Positions 9,354-18,172 of a stretch of DNA of 64,000 nt are shown here, piece by piece. The stretch covers positions 2,170,001 to 2,234,000 of the forward strand of contig NZ_SMZK01000001.1 of the NCBI RefSeq assembly GCF_005938085.1. The letters run 5' to 3'. A model generated the notes under the pieces. The model did no database searches, was not told where the DNA came from, and was given only the letters and a program-made list of their open reading frames with translations. Each line of letters begins with the position of its first letter. Within the stretch, counting starts at the first letter, position 1. The position numbers and the translations under genes were made by a program. This DNA comes from Haloterrigena sp. H1. GTDB lineage: Archaea > Halobacteriota > Halobacteria > Halobacteriales > Natrialbaceae.

Positions 9354-10823
9354 TCATCTCCAGATAGTCCCACATACGTCCTCAAGAACCTTCCAAATCT
9401 GACGAATTACGATCTTTACATCGAACCAGAACGACTGTCGTCGGATATATTCGAGATCGTACCGAAGTTTTTCATCGGGGTCGGTACTTTTCGCGTCGTT
9501 AATCTGCGCGAGACCAGTCAATCCCGGCTTCACGAACCACCGCTTGCGCCAGGCCGGAGTATCTTGCTCAAGCAGGGCTTCCTCCTCTGTCCACGCAGCT
9601 CTGGGGCCAACAACGCTCATATCACCCGTAAATATCGACCACAATTGCGGCAATTCGTCTAGGTGAGTCCTTCGTAACACCTGACCAACACGTGTAATCC
9701 GATTATTTTCTTCGTCTTCAGTAGGTGTTGCATCTTCCCCTTCAGGAACCATTGATCGGAATTTGTATACGGGAAAAGTTCCGCCAAAACCTGCAGTTCG
9801 ATTCTGGCTGTAGAATATAGGTCCTGGACTATCGAATTTGATTGCGGCGGCGATCACCATCATTAACGGCGTGAACACGACTAACCCGATAATCGCGAAC
9901 ACAAAGTCGAATATTCGCTTGAGTATGTGGTCCAGCGGATCCCAAGGCTCGAGATCAACGTCTACTAACTCTCCTACGTCCCCTTCTGAAACCAGGACGC
10001 TATCGGCGTACTGTCGGTGGACTTTTGCATCCACACCATACTCGTGGCAGGCATCTAATGCTCCGAAGAACTCCGCGCGGTCTGCCTGTCGGAACGCCAG
10101 CACGGCGGTTTCGATATCGTACTCAATAAGGATGTCCTCAAGTCGCGAGAGGCCACCAAGCCGGGACGCCGCGTCAAGCGGTCCTGGTTGATCAGGTCCG
10201 TCATTGCGCTCAGCAACATCTTCATGGCGAAGTTCGATACCGCCGTCCGTGATCGCTTTTCCTTTGGCATTTTTGGACACTGATCTGTCCTGTTCCTCAG
10301 TGACCGTCGGACAGAGGTAACCTATCACGGGTGTATCCACAACAGGTACGACTCGTTTGATCTGCGTGAGGTCGTCGCCAACGATCACTGTGCGACCGTC
10401 TGAATCAGTTGTTCGACCTCGAATCAAGAGGAACCACCCTGGAAGCACGACCATGAGGAATCCGACAATCATCACGAGTGTCGCCCGTGGTAGGCGGTGG
10501 GACCACTGAAAATAGCCCAGCGTCGCAAGTGCGAGTCCACCGACAAGAACCCGCTTTTGGACAAGAAAGACCGTGTCGAGGATGCGGCGAGGTCGAGGTT
10601 TGTACAGTGGCCAGACCGCCCCCGCGATCGCAAGGACGCTCAGGGCTAGTGCCCACCACAGTGACGATCCACTGAGAATGGTTGGTTCCAACCGATTGAA
10701 TACAGGAACGAAGGTGGTGAAAAGTGATTGAGCAGTCGAAAAATTCGCGACAAGAACCGCGACGACGACGAGACATGCAGTTCCCGCCGCACTCACAAAT
10801 CTATACCGCCAGCCAGTAAGCAT
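9354..10823 (-). CDS. Polyprenyl sugar-phosphate transferase (WbaP/WcaJ type)
   Basis: A 489-residue membrane enzyme with four N-terminal hydrophobic helices, a central nucleotide-binding-like region (VVDTPVIGYLCP) and the C-terminal bacterial sugar transferase domain. Diagnostic blocks are KRIFDFVFAIIGLVVFTPLM, FYSQNRTAGFGGTFPVYKFR, RRTHLDELPQLWSIFTGDMS and KPGLTGLAQIN. These enzymes start glycan assembly by moving a sugar-1-phosphate to a polyprenyl phosphate. I place the start at ATG 10823 (MLTGWRYRF); a GTG at 10850 would add nine residues. It is transcribed towards the glycosyltransferases and would prime the pathway they extend. Confidence 0.9.
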   Translation of the reverse strand: MLTGWRYRFVSAAGTACLVVVAVLVANFSTAQSLFTTFVPVFNRLEPTILSGSSLWWALALSVLAIAGAVWPLYKPRPRRILDTVFLVQKRVLVGGLALATLGYFQWSHRLPRATLVMIVGFLMVVLPGWFLLIRGRTTDSDGRTVIVGDDLTQIKRVVPVVDTPVIGYLCPTVTEEQDRSVSKNAKGKAITDGGIELRHEDVAERNDGPDQPGPLDAASRLGGLSRLEDILIEYDIETAVLAFRQADRAEFFGALDACHEYGVDAKVHRQYADSVLVSEGDVGELVDVDLEPWDPLDHILKRIFDFVFAIIGLVVFTPLMMVIAAAIKFDSPGPIFYSQNRTAGFGGTFPVYKFRSMVPEGEDATPTEDEENNRITRVGQVLRRTHLDELPQLWSIFTGDMSVVGPRAAWTEEEALLEQDTPAWRKRWFVKPGLTGLAQINDAKSTDPDEKLRYDLEYIRRQSFWFDVKIVIRQIWKVLEDVCGTIWR

Positions 10824-11145
10824 CGAGTAAGGGAAGGAACCTACACTCACATATATTCTTTGAAGTAACTAGTGCACCAACATACGGACATATTAATTTT
10901 GGTTATTTCCCAATCGAGGGATTGGGCTTACGATTCACCGATGTCTGGTGTAATCGATGAAGTGTAACACTTTTGCTTGAGTTCGAGTAGACTATCGACA
11001 ACGCCCGAAGCGAGTACGGTCCCAAGACTGCGCACGGGATCTCGAACATGTCCATGATTGATCTTCGATCCCGGACAATCACTGAAAATAGAGGTAAATT
11101 CAAAGGACGCTATTTCTATTCCGAACTTCAAACGAAGAGAGACTA
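10824..11145. other. Gene-free interval with a short stem-loop
   Basis: I see no convincing gene here. The interval is AT-rich and holds a perfect 7-bp stem-loop at 10909-10926 (CCCAATC, loop GAGG, GATTGGG). This could end the transcript of the membrane protein gene to its right, which reads leftwards through here. The promoter of the sugar-phosphate transferase must also lie here. Confidence 0.5.
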
Positions 11146-11682
11146 CTACCCATCGCTCACTGTCGACGACGCAGAATCGTCGGTGTCCACCCAGATTTGG
11201 AAGAGATCACGGTAGAAAATGGCTCCGACAAAAAGCATGTACACTGCCCCGATCGGCATTGAGAACCAGTGGACATTGGTTGACGACCCGACAAGCCATT
11301 GATCGTATAGCAGTGCTCGACTCAAGATGAACAGTCCACCAGATACGATGAAGGCGACGCCAACGGTGCGATCGCCCCGGCGTTCCAAGACTGGAGGCTT
11401 GACGATCCATGTTGCGAGAATGTACAGTGTCGCAAGTAGGGCCAGTGCTGCAGCGCCAAGCCAGCAGAATAACGCGACTCGGCCGCTCGGATCGAATCGG
11501 TTGTTAAGACGGTAGAGGCGTATTGGTGTGAGGAACTGAGTGCCAACAGCGTTTGAATTGACGAAGCGACCAAATGTAAAGTACGCTCCCCAACCGATAT
11601 TTTGACCATAATGATATACATCAAACGGGAGTAATACTGCTGTCAGTGCAAACAGACGCTTAGAAGTGCTGATCGTAAACAT
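11146..11682 (-). CDS. Small multi-span membrane protein, unknown function
   Basis: A 178-residue protein with about four hydrophobic helices (around residues 10-25, 75-92, 105-122 and 140-157) and a short acidic tail. I recognise no enzymatic motif. It lies upstream of and in the same direction as the sugar-phosphate transferase, which suggests envelope or glycan function, but this is inference from position only. It is followed on its upstream side by an IS6 element. Confidence 0.6.
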   Translation of the reverse strand: MFTISTSKRLFALTAVLLPFDVYHYGQNIGWGAYFTFGRFVNSNAVGTQFLTPIRLYRLNNRFDPSGRVALFCWLGAAALALLATLYILATWIVKPPVLERRGDRTVGVAFIVSGGLFILSRALLYDQWLVGSSTNVHWFSMPIGAVYMLFVGAIFYRDLFQIWVDTDDSASSTVSDG

Positions 11683-11762
11683 TATTCGAAAAAGCGGATA
11701 GTCTATATCAGACTGTATCGGACTCTTCAGCGATAACAGTCTTTGTGTCTCCCTTGACGGTA

Positions 11763-12451
11763 GTGTTCAGATAAGCTGATTCCATGCGAAGCTGAACGAT
11801 CTGAGCCAGTCGTCGGCAGTTTCTGCTTCGGCATTGCTAAAGCAGTTTGAGAAACAGAGAGTTCGTCGTTTTATCTCTCGAAAGACACGTTCAACAGCAT
11901 TCCGATTTCCATGTTTCTCGTATCTGAAATCAAAGCCGTGACGCTGACATGCATCTTGTAACGAATGCGATCCATCGACGAGAAACACGGCGTCGGAGAC
12001 GTCGTGTTTCTCGGAGAGTTCCGTAAGAAACGAATGAGCAAGAACCTTCGTTGTTGTCGGCTCAAGCTTTGTATGGAGCAATTCGCTTGTCTTGGGATCG
12101 ACTGCGGCGTACAGCCAATACTGCTCATTATTCAGTTGGATCACAGTCTCGTCAACCGCAACGTGATCCGGACACCGATCAGATTCGGGCTGTAGATCGG
12201 CCTTGTGAACCCAATTGTGAACGGTGGACCGAGCGCGTTCGACACCGAATATCTCAAGAATAGAGACAGTATTCGAAAGCGAGAGTCCCGCGAGATGCAG
12301 CTGAATACTGAGCTTCATCAGCAATCGCGGTGTCGCTTCTCGTTCAACAAACTCTAAGTTGATCTCGTCTAAACAACCATTGAGGCGGTCGTTTTCGGGC
12401 ATAGATCACTCAGAAAACGAACCGCCTCATCCTTCATCCTTATCTGAACAC
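11763..12451 (-). mobile_element. IS6-family insertion sequence
   Basis: A 689-bp element bounded by inverted repeats of GTGTTCAGATAAG (11763-11775 and its complement at 12439-12451). It carries one 211-residue transposase. Size and architecture match the IS6-family elements of haloarchaea. No flanking direct repeat is visible (TGACGGTA on the left, CGCCCTGC on the right), so flanking DNA has probably been rearranged since insertion, as happens with replicative transposition. Confidence 0.85.
11767..12402 (-). CDS. IS6-family transposase
   Basis: A complete 211-residue DDE transposase. The catalytic residues are visible as Asp in DHVAVDETVIQLN, Asp in AVFLVDGSHSLQ, and Glu in GNRNAVERVFREIKRRT, the last being the hallmark IS6 block. 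The stop codon lies inside the left inverted repeat, as is usual for this compact family. The enzyme appears intact. Confidence 0.9.
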   Translation of the reverse strand: MPENDRLNGCLDEINLEFVEREATPRLLMKLSIQLHLAGLSLSNTVSILEIFGVERARSTVHNWVHKADLQPESDRCPDHVAVDETVIQLNNEQYWLYAAVDPKTSELLHTKLEPTTTKVLAHSFLTELSEKHDVSDAVFLVDGSHSLQDACQRHGFDFRYEKHGNRNAVERVFREIKRRTLCFSNCFSNAEAETADDWLRSFSFAWNQLI

Positions 12452-13177
12452 CGCCCTGCGGACGGTGAGAAAGCTTATTGACACCCTTCCCAAACGACGA
12501 GGTGCAGACAGGGGGAGTGTAGTATAACCCATTGCGTCCCCGCTTTCTCAGACCGACTTACCGATGCTAACTGGCAGAGGGGACCAGACCAATATATATC
12601 TAGAGGATAGTGATCAGTCTGTAAAAGTGAATTGTTTTTAAATCTGATAATCAGCGGCTCTTATCGGTCTCTCAGCGACTGCTTGAAATCACACCATCGG
12701 GCGATTCTCCATAGTGTCTGATTTGTTGATAATAGTTGCACCGATCTCGTCGCATGGCACTGATCACAGGGAAACGGTCAAATACACAGTCCGTTCGTCC
12801 GAGTCGCATTTGATGCAGACCGCCGTCGCTTTCAGTCTGTCGTCAACGGCCTCGCCCTCCAGGCTCAGAAGTACTGCACCGACGAACCGCTGGCGTTCAA
12901 GTTGGCGATCGGGACTGCAAGAGACACTAGTGCCTCTCGGCCGCCGCGCTTCGATCGACACACTCACTCGCAGATTTCCTCGAGAGCCGACCAGCGAAAC
13001 TACTCATAGCAGCACTCGAACCCCCGGAACCACCTGAGTCACACCAACTATTGATAGAGAAGGAACCAACGAACAAAACTACGGACCAACCGGACCCACT
13101 CGAGGAACCAGAATCCTCGGACACGAAGAAACAGATAACCCGAAACCGCTAACGACCAGAACCGCGAGAGACCCCTT
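12452..13177. other. Gene-poor interval with a possible decayed small gene
   Basis: No intact gene is convincing. On the plus strand, protein-like stretches follow one another in different frames: HRETVKYTVR near 12770, FDADRRRFQSVVNGLALQAQ near 12810-12860, and ADFLESRPAKLLIAALE to a stop at 13150. This would fit an old gene of about 120 codons broken by frameshifts. ETVKYTVR resembles the first strand of ribbon-helix-helix proteins, but that is weak. High G+C opens frames by chance, so the whole reading may be an accident. Confidence 0.3.
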
Positions 13178-13921
13178 CTAGAGGTCCATTCCGCCGTTGA
13201 CGTCGATCACTTCTCCCGTCACGTACGACGAGTCTTCACTCGCCAAGAACCGCACCACAGCAGCGATGTCTTCCACTTCAGCAAGCCGCTCGAGCGGAAT
13301 CTCCGCGATGATTCGATCGAGCACGTGATCCGGGACGCTCGTGACCATGTCAGTGGCGGTAAAGCCGGGGGCAACACAGTTAGCCGTCGAGCCGCCCTTG
13401 GCAAACTCGAGGGCAATCGTCCGGGTAAACCCGAACATGCCACTTTTCGCAGCGGCGTAGTTGGCTTGGCCGAAGTTGCCCTGTTTGCCGACGACGCTCG
13501 AGATGTTGATTAGCCGGCCTTCGTGGGCGTTCCAGATATCGTCGTAGAACACCTGGGTGCAGTTGAACATGCCGCCGAGGTTGACGTCCATCACGCGGTC
13601 CCACTCCTCGCGGGACATCTCGGTAAACTGCTTGTCAGCAGTGATACCGGCGTTGTTCACCAGCACATCACACTGGCCGAAGGCCTCGTGGCAGACTTCG
13701 CGCATGTGCTCGACATCCGCGCGGTTGGAGACATCGGCCTGCGCGGCGACGGCAGAACCGCCTGCCGATTCGATCGCGTCAACAGCCTCGTGTGCGGCCT
13801 CCTCCGACGATCGGTAGTTGATGACAACGTTCGCCCCCTCGTCACCGAGATACTCTGCGATTCCACGACCGATACCCCGTGCCGAGCCTGTGATTACACA
13901 GGTGCGACCATCCATGGACAT
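13178..13921 (-). CDS. phaB: Beta-ketoacyl-CoA/ACP reductase (PhaB/FabG type)
   Basis: A 247-residue short-chain dehydrogenase. It has the nucleotide site TGSARGIGRG (residues 11-20), the NNAG motif (89-92), and the catalytic triad Ser142, Tyr155 and Lys159 in NYAAAK. It ends in VTGEVIDVNGGMDL, standard for FabG/PhaB proteins. In haloarchaea such enzymes reduce 3-ketoacyl-CoA to the (R)-3-hydroxyacyl-CoA used by PHA synthase. It is downstream of phaC on the same strand with a 268-bp gap, so it may have its own promoter. Its role in PHA supply is inferred from position; general fatty-acyl reduction is the alternative. Confidence 0.88.
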   Translation of the reverse strand: MSMDGRTCVITGSARGIGRGIAEYLGDEGANVVINYRSSEEAAHEAVDAIESAGGSAVAAQADVSNRADVEHMREVCHEAFGQCDVLVNNAGITADKQFTEMSREEWDRVMDVNLGGMFNCTQVFYDDIWNAHEGRLINISSVVGKQGNFGQANYAAAKSGMFGFTRTIALEFAKGGSTANCVAPGFTATDMVTSVPDHVLDRIIAEIPLERLAEVEDIAAVVRFLASEDSSYVTGEVIDVNGGMDL

Positions 13922-14024
13922 AGTCTGTATGTTCGATCCCCGATGATAAATAATGACGTGTTATTAATCAGTAATTTGATAGTGGTAACAGCCGTACGAA
14001 GCGGAGGCGAGCGCACGTGAACTA

Positions 14025-14065
14025 CCCGCCCTACTCGCCGCCTTCGGCTGCTCCTTGAGGGCGGG
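14025..14065. repeat. Branched stem-loop between phaC and phaB
   Basis: CCCGCCCT (14025-14032) pairs perfectly with AGGGCGGG (14058-14065), enclosing a smaller hairpin with a CTTC loop (GCCGCCTTCGGC). It lies after the phaC stop and could terminate that transcript. Similar GC-rich stem-loops are found at the ends of haloarchaeal IS200/IS605 elements, so it may instead be the relic of such an end. Confidence 0.5.
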
Positions 14066-14189
14066 GGCTTGGCACCCTCAACGCCACCGCTAACCATGTC
14101 CAAAATTACATAAGAGAATGGGGGGCATCGTCGTGGGGGCTGCTACTCTCGAGCGGCTACCGTACTCCCAACGGAACTCCAAACGGGAG

Positions 14190-15674
14190 CTACCGTTCTT
14201 GAGCCTGCTCGATCCAGTCTTCGATCCGGCTTGGAGCGATTCCCGTCTCGGCGGCGAGATCAGCGACATCTGCCTCTGCGAGCTGGTCGAACGTGTCGAT
14301 GCCGGCTGCAGAGAGGTCCTCAGCGTACGCCTGACCGACACCGGTCAGCTCCGTGAGATCGTCGGTCTCGGACTCGGCTTCCTCGTCCGAACCGCCCTCG
14401 CTCGTCTCGGCGTCAAGCTCCGTCTCCGTACTGGAACCCGCCACGGAGTCGAGGTCCGTCTGGGAACTGCTCTCAGAACTCGTCTCGACAGTCGAGCCAC
14501 CGTTGGTAAGATCCACTGCTCCCGACTCGTCTCCCGCGACGCCTTCAGCTTCGGATGCTGTTATTTCCGGCTCAGCACTTTCCTCCGTGCCGTTCGAGCG
14601 CGCTTCGAACCAGTCACAGACCTGTGGCCAGAGCTCCTCGTGACTGCGTGAGGAGACGGACATCCCGATGTGACCCGTCGCGAACTCGAGGATTTCGGTG
14701 TCCTCGGACGGGATCTTCTCGTTGAACGGTTTGGAAGCTCCTGGCGGGATAAGGTGGTCGTACTCGGCAACGATTTGGAGGACGGGCATGTCGATGTTGG
14801 TGAGGTCGACGTGCTCGCCACCCAGCTCGAGTTCGTTGTTGTAGAGTTTGTTCTCCTGATAGATGTCGCTGATGAACTCCTCGTAGGCGTTCCCGGCGAC
14901 ATCGATCCCTTCGTCGAGCCAGCGTTCCATCCGGGCGAAGTTCTCGACGAAGTCCTCGTCCTCGACGTTGTCGTAGAACCGGACGTACTTCGTCACGTTG
15001 TTCGCGACAGGGTCCATCAGCGCGAAGCCGATATCTAAGAACTCCGCAGGGACGTTGTCGAACGTCTCGGTGACTCGCTCGGGATCGTAGTAGTTTTCAG
15101 CACCCCAGAGCTCGAGGACGCCACCGTCGCCAGCAAAGCAAAGACCGGCAGCCATCAGCCCCAGATTCTTGACCTTCTCTGGGTACAGCGAGGCGTACAT
15201 CGCCGACATCGTCCCGCCCATGCAGTAGCCGAGGATGTTGATCGCGTCCTGGCCGGAGCGCTCGCGGACGACGTCAGTACAGTTGTCGATGTAGCGGTTG
15301 ACGTAATCGTCGAGCGAGAGCTGTCGATCCAGTTTGGATGGCTCGCCCCAGTCGATCAGGTAGACGTCGAAGCCCTCTTCGAGCAGCGTCTGCACCACAG
15401 AGCGGTCGGGCTGGAGATCGAGGATGTACGGCTTGTTGATCAGCGCGTAGACGACGAGGATCGGAACGTCGTGTTGCTCCTCCGTCTTCGACTCGTAGTG
15501 GAGCAGTCGGAGTTTGTTCTCCTCGTAGACGACCTCGCTTGGCGTCTGTCCGACTTCAGCGTTCTCGAGTGTCTCGGTGCGCTCGGGGGCGACCTGGCTC
15601 TTCTCGGCTAGGCCGGCAGTCGCCTCCCAGGCCTGTCGCTGCATTTCCAGCGCGGTTGCGTACGGGTTCTTCAT
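14190..15674 (-). CDS. phaC: Class III poly(3-hydroxyalkanoate) synthase subunit PhaC
   Basis: A 494-residue alpha/beta-hydrolase-type polymerase that joins 3-hydroxyacyl-CoA units at the granule surface together with PhaE. The lipase-like box GYCMGG holds the nucleophile Cys151; the partners are Asp306 in AEYDHLIPP and His335 in ATGHIG. After about residue 355 comes a long acidic, Ser/Glu-rich linker. The end (about 437-494, [16 protein letters not shown] and onwards) is a helix-hairpin-helix-like domain. This makes it much longer than bacterial class III PhaC (about 355 aa), though a long C-terminal extension is known for haloarchaeal PhaC. Its start overlaps the phaE stop by 4 bp, so the two subunits are translationally coupled. 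Confidence 0.95.
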   Translation of the reverse strand: MKNPYATALEMQRQAWEATAGLAEKSQVAPERTETLENAEVGQTPSEVVYEENKLRLLHYESKTEEQHDVPILVVYALINKPYILDLQPDRSVVQTLLEEGFDVYLIDWGEPSKLDRQLSLDDYVNRYIDNCTDVVRERSGQDAINILGYCMGGTMSAMYASLYPEKVKNLGLMAAGLCFAGDGGVLELWGAENYYDPERVTETFDNVPAEFLDIGFALMDPVANNVTKYVRFYDNVEDEDFVENFARMERWLDEGIDVAGNAYEEFISDIYQENKLYNNELELGGEHVDLTNIDMPVLQIVAEYDHLIPPGASKPFNEKIPSEDTEILEFATGHIGMSVSSRSHEELWPQVCDWFEARSNGTEESAEPEITASEAEGVAGDESGAVDLTNGGSTVETSSESSSQTDLDSVAGSSTETELDAETSEGGSDEEAESETDDLTELTGVGQAYAEDLSAAGIDTFDQLAEADVADLAAETGIAPSRIEDWIEQAQER

Positions 15675-16216
15675 TGCTCGTCCAGGTGCTCGAGGACGCG
15701 GTCGAGTTTCTCCTCGACGGCGTGCTGGCGGCGCTCGAGTTCGACGAGGCGGTCACCGATCTCGACGACGTCGTCCTCGGTGGCGAAGCCGAGCGATCGG
15801 AGCGTCTCCTGGGAGGCCTCGTCGGCCTGCTGCTGGAGTTCGAGGACGTCACCGACGGTCTCGCCGGTCATTTTCGCGAAAGCGGTCGTCGACATGACGT
15901 CTTTGAACGCCTCGTTGGCCGTGTTGAGCCAGATATCGCGGAACTCCTCGACGTTGACGTCTTCGCCCTCGAGCTGGTCGTTCATGCGCTCGACCATCTG
16001 CTGAGAGGCGTTCATCCACGTCTCGTAGGCGCGGGCATAGCCCTCGACGCCGTCGGACAGTTCGTTGTCCTCGCTGACCTCACCGACGGTCTCCGACCAA
16101 CTCTCGACGAATTGTGCTTGGGCTTCCATGTTGTCCTCGAGGGCTTCGAGGAACTGTTCGTTCCACTGTTCGACAAACGCGTTCCAGTTCTGTGACTGGG
16201 GCTGTGAATCTGTCAT
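15671..16216 (-). CDS. phaE: PHA synthase subunit PhaE
   Basis: A 181-residue acidic, largely helical protein. [20 protein letters not shown] is the conserved PhaE core. The C-terminus ([20 protein letters not shown]) has a heptad pattern suggesting a short coiled coil. PhaE has no catalytic residues; it binds PhaC and activates the polymerase. It is much shorter than bacterial PhaE (about 360 aa), as is usual in haloarchaea. It precedes phaC with an ATGA overlap and follows phaP by about 50 bp. Confidence 0.92.
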   Translation of the reverse strand: MTDSQPQSQNWNAFVEQWNEQFLEALEDNMEAQAQFVESWSETVGEVSEDNELSDGVEGYARAYETWMNASQQMVERMNDQLEGEDVNVEEFRDIWLNTANEAFKDVMSTTAFAKMTGETVGDVLELQQQADEASQETLRSLGFATEDDVVEIGDRLVELERRQHAVEEKLDRVLEHLDEQ

Positions 16217-16266
16217 TGGGATAAAATTGGGAGTCGACTACTAAAAGACTAGGCCAGTCCGACGGT

Positions 16267-16752
16267 CTACGCCGTGGCGTCGAACTCGTCGGTGGCTGCT
16301 TCGACGTTCTCTGCGACGGCGCTCATGTTCTCTTCGATCTGCTCGTGGGCCTCGAGAGCCGCATCGAACGACGTATCGACGACCTCGGTGTAGCTCTGGG
16401 CGAACTCCTCGTAGGCGACTTCCGACTCCTCGAGGGCCTCGAGCATCGCGTCGATCGACTGCGTCTGGGCCTCGGTGGCCGAGTCGACGCCCTCGTCGAC
16501 GAGCTCGCGAAGTTCGTCGAAGTCGGCTGCGTCCTCGGGCATCGAGGCCTCGATGGCGTCGAAGTAGGCGTGGACAGCGCCCTTGGTCAGTTCGGCGTTG
16601 GACTCGACCATCGAGCTCGACGTTTCGACGGCGTCGGCGAAGACGCTGATCGACGTCTGTTGTGCCTCGAGGGCATCGTGGGTGAACGACTGGCTCTGTT
16701 CGAGTGCGGTGCGCTGTGCGTCGAAGACTGCGGTGAATGGGTTCTGAGTCAT
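16267..16752 (-). CDS. phaP: Phasin PhaP (PHA granule structural protein)
   Basis: A 161-residue, all-helical, very acidic protein starting MTQNPFTAVFDAQRTALEQS, an amphipathic segment like that of haloarchaeal PhaP proteins. It has no cysteine and no enzymatic motif. Phasins coat the granule and control its size. It begins 2 bp after the stop of the AbrB-type regulator gene, giving the phaR-phaP-phaE-phaC order known from Haloferax and Haloarcula. Confidence 0.9.
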   Translation of the reverse strand: MTQNPFTAVFDAQRTALEQSQSFTHDALEAQQTSISVFADAVETSSSMVESNAELTKGAVHAYFDAIEASMPEDAADFDELRELVDEGVDSATEAQTQSIDAMLEALEESEVAYEEFAQSYTEVVDTSFDAALEAHEQIEENMSAVAENVEAATDEFDATA

Positions 16753-16754
16753 GA

Positions 16755-17072
16755 TTATTGATCCTCTCGGTTGCGTTTGACGGGAACGACGATGGTCTGG
16801 ACGATATCGCCCTCTTCGATGTCGAGGGCTTCCCGTTCGGGACCGGGAATGCTGATCCGACCGCCGCTCTGGACGCGGGCTTTGAACGTCGCCGTGCCCA
16901 TGTTCATCGGCCCGAACGCCGACGTGTTCTCGAGCGGGTTCGCCGACGTGGCCTGCAGCAACTGTTTCATCATCTCCTGCTGGGATTCAGCGACCTGCTC
17001 GCCTGCTTCCTGCATCTGCTCGGTAAACATCGTGGGTGGGAACCAGAGCGATCGGTCGGAGTCGTCCGTCAT
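16755..17072 (-). CDS. phaR: AbrB-type regulator of the PHA operon (PhaR)
   Basis: About 105 residues. The N-terminal half is a helical, Gln/Met-rich segment (FTEQMQEAGEQVAESQQEM) that resembles phasin sequence and may hold the protein on granules. The C-terminal half is a SpoVT/AbrB swapped-hairpin DNA-binding domain (FKARVQSGGRISIPGPERE, then LDIEEGDIV). A granule-binding AbrB regulator called PhaR controls phaRP in Haloferax mediterranei, and this gene has the same position. I chose the ATG at 17072 (MTDDSDRS). It is first in the operon, so self-regulation is likely. Confidence 0.88.
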   Translation of the reverse strand: MTDDSDRSLWFPPTMFTEQMQEAGEQVAESQQEMMKQLLQATSANPLENTSAFGPMNMGTATFKARVQSGGRISIPGPEREALDIEEGDIVQTIVVPVKRNREDQ

Positions 17073-17338
17073 CAACAGTGAGTTGGATCGCGGACATAAT
17101 AAGCCTTTCCACTAGATACCATTTGATGGCATGGGATGGTGAGTACAGTCTAGTAATCCCTCTCTATTACGATGAGGGACAGCGATCACGGCTGGTCAGC
17201 TGACATAATTGCCCTCCCTGTAAGCGGATATTTACAGGCAGAGCGTCGCTAAGTCCCAGTTACTGTGATTTTCCGTCAGAAAATGAGACTTGCAACAGCC
17301 AAAGAAGTCATATAGTCGCCACACTTAGCCGCCTATAG
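17073..17338. promoter_or_regulatory. Divergent promoter region between phaR operon and maoC
   Basis: A 266-bp AT-rich interval between two divergent PHA genes. For phaR, the minus-strand TATTATG just upstream of the start (around 17090-17100) would give a nearly leaderless transcript. For maoC, CATATAG at about 17308-17314 lies at a suitable TATA distance. A small inverted repeat, ATTTTC-CGTCA-GAAAAT at 17268-17284, is a possible operator. A shared PhaR-controlled region is inferred only. Confidence 0.5.
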
Positions 17339-17977
17339 ATGTCCCATCAGAACGCGGGCGAAGATAACCTTGCGGCCATGACCGACGCGTGGTCGGCGAT
17401 GACGCGAGGATTCCTTCGAACGGCGACCGCGGCGAATCGTGCTGCTGTCTCTGCAATGCTGCCATCGACCGACGAGAGCAATGGCGCAGAGGTCGACCAA
17501 ATTGCGCCGTCAATTCCGTCAATCGACTACTCCGATTTAGACTGGCAGTTCGACCGGACTGTCGACGATCCGGACCACATCACCGTCGGCGACACCGTCA
17601 CCTTCGAGAAGGCGCTCACCGACGAGGACATCCGGGCGTTCGCCGCTGTCAGCGGCGACACGAACCGACTCCACCTCGACGAAGAGTTCGCATCCGAAAC
17701 CCGATTTGGCGAACGCATCGTCCACGGCACGCTTGTCTCCGGGCTCATCAGTGCCGCCCTCGCGCGGCTTCCTGGACTCACGATCTACCTCTCGCAAGAC
17801 CTCGAGTTCAGCGGCCCCGTCGGCATCGGCGATCGCGTCTCCGCGCGCGTCGAAGTCGTCGAGAGCCTTGGGAACGATCAGTACCGACTCGAGACGCTCG
17901 TCCGAGACGAAGACGACGACACGACCGTGATCAACGGTGAGGCCGTCGTCCTGATCGACGATCTGCCCGCCGAGTAA
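17339..17977 (+). CDS. phaJ: MaoC-family (R)-specific enoyl-CoA hydratase (PhaJ-like)
   Basis: A 212-residue protein. Residues from about 80 form a MaoC hot-dog domain. DEDIRAFAAVSGDTNRLHLD and FGERIVHGTLVSGLIS contain the catalytic Asp and His of the hydratase-2 motif. It hydrates enoyl-CoA from beta-oxidation to (R)-3-hydroxyacyl-CoA for the synthase. About 65 residues precede the domain, including an Ala/Thr/Met-rich helix (FLRTATAANRAAVSAML) not needed for catalysis, which may bind granules. It is divergent from phaR. A minor alternative start is the Met at residue 14. Confidence 0.85.
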   Translation: MSHQNAGEDNLAAMTDAWSAMTRGFLRTATAANRAAVSAMLPSTDESNGAEVDQIAPSIPSIDYSDLDWQFDRTVDDPDHITVGDTVTFEKALTDEDIRAFAAVSGDTNRLHLDEEFASETRFGERIVHGTLVSGLISAALARLPGLTIYLSQDLEFSGPVGIGDRVSARVEVVESLGNDQYRLETLVRDEDDDTTVINGEAVVLIDDLPAE

Positions 17978-18104
17978 GAACCCAACGGTCGACTGACAGG
18001 AGCGCTCGCTGCGTACCACAGCCGCTTCTATCTCCACATGCCTGCCGCGTTCGGCATACAGGGACTGTTGCAACGCCGTTGACTACCGCGCCCTATTTCT
18101 TCTG

Positions 18105-18168
18105 ATGGGTTCCTCGAGGAAAGAGGCACAGAATCAACACAGGCTAAGTGGCTCCTCGAGGAACCCAT
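18105..18168. promoter_or_regulatory. Paired 16-bp inverted repeats before the phosphohexomutase gene
   Basis: ATGGGTTCCTCGAGGA at 18105-18120 is the exact reverse complement of 18153-18168. Each arm also contains its own palindrome (TTCCTCGAGGAA on the left, TCCTCGAGGA on the right), with centres 42 bp apart, about four helical turns. The right arm ends 4 bp before the ATG at 18173. This layout suits a cooperative operator or an mRNA hairpin covering the start. CTCGAG is common in this genome through codon use, but this copy is intergenic. Confidence 0.6.
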
Positions 18169-18172
18169 ACAC

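Noticed and set aside
11755..12459. Target duplication of the IS6 element
   Set aside because: The 8 bp on each side (TGACGGTA and CGCCCTGC) do not match, so none is claimed.
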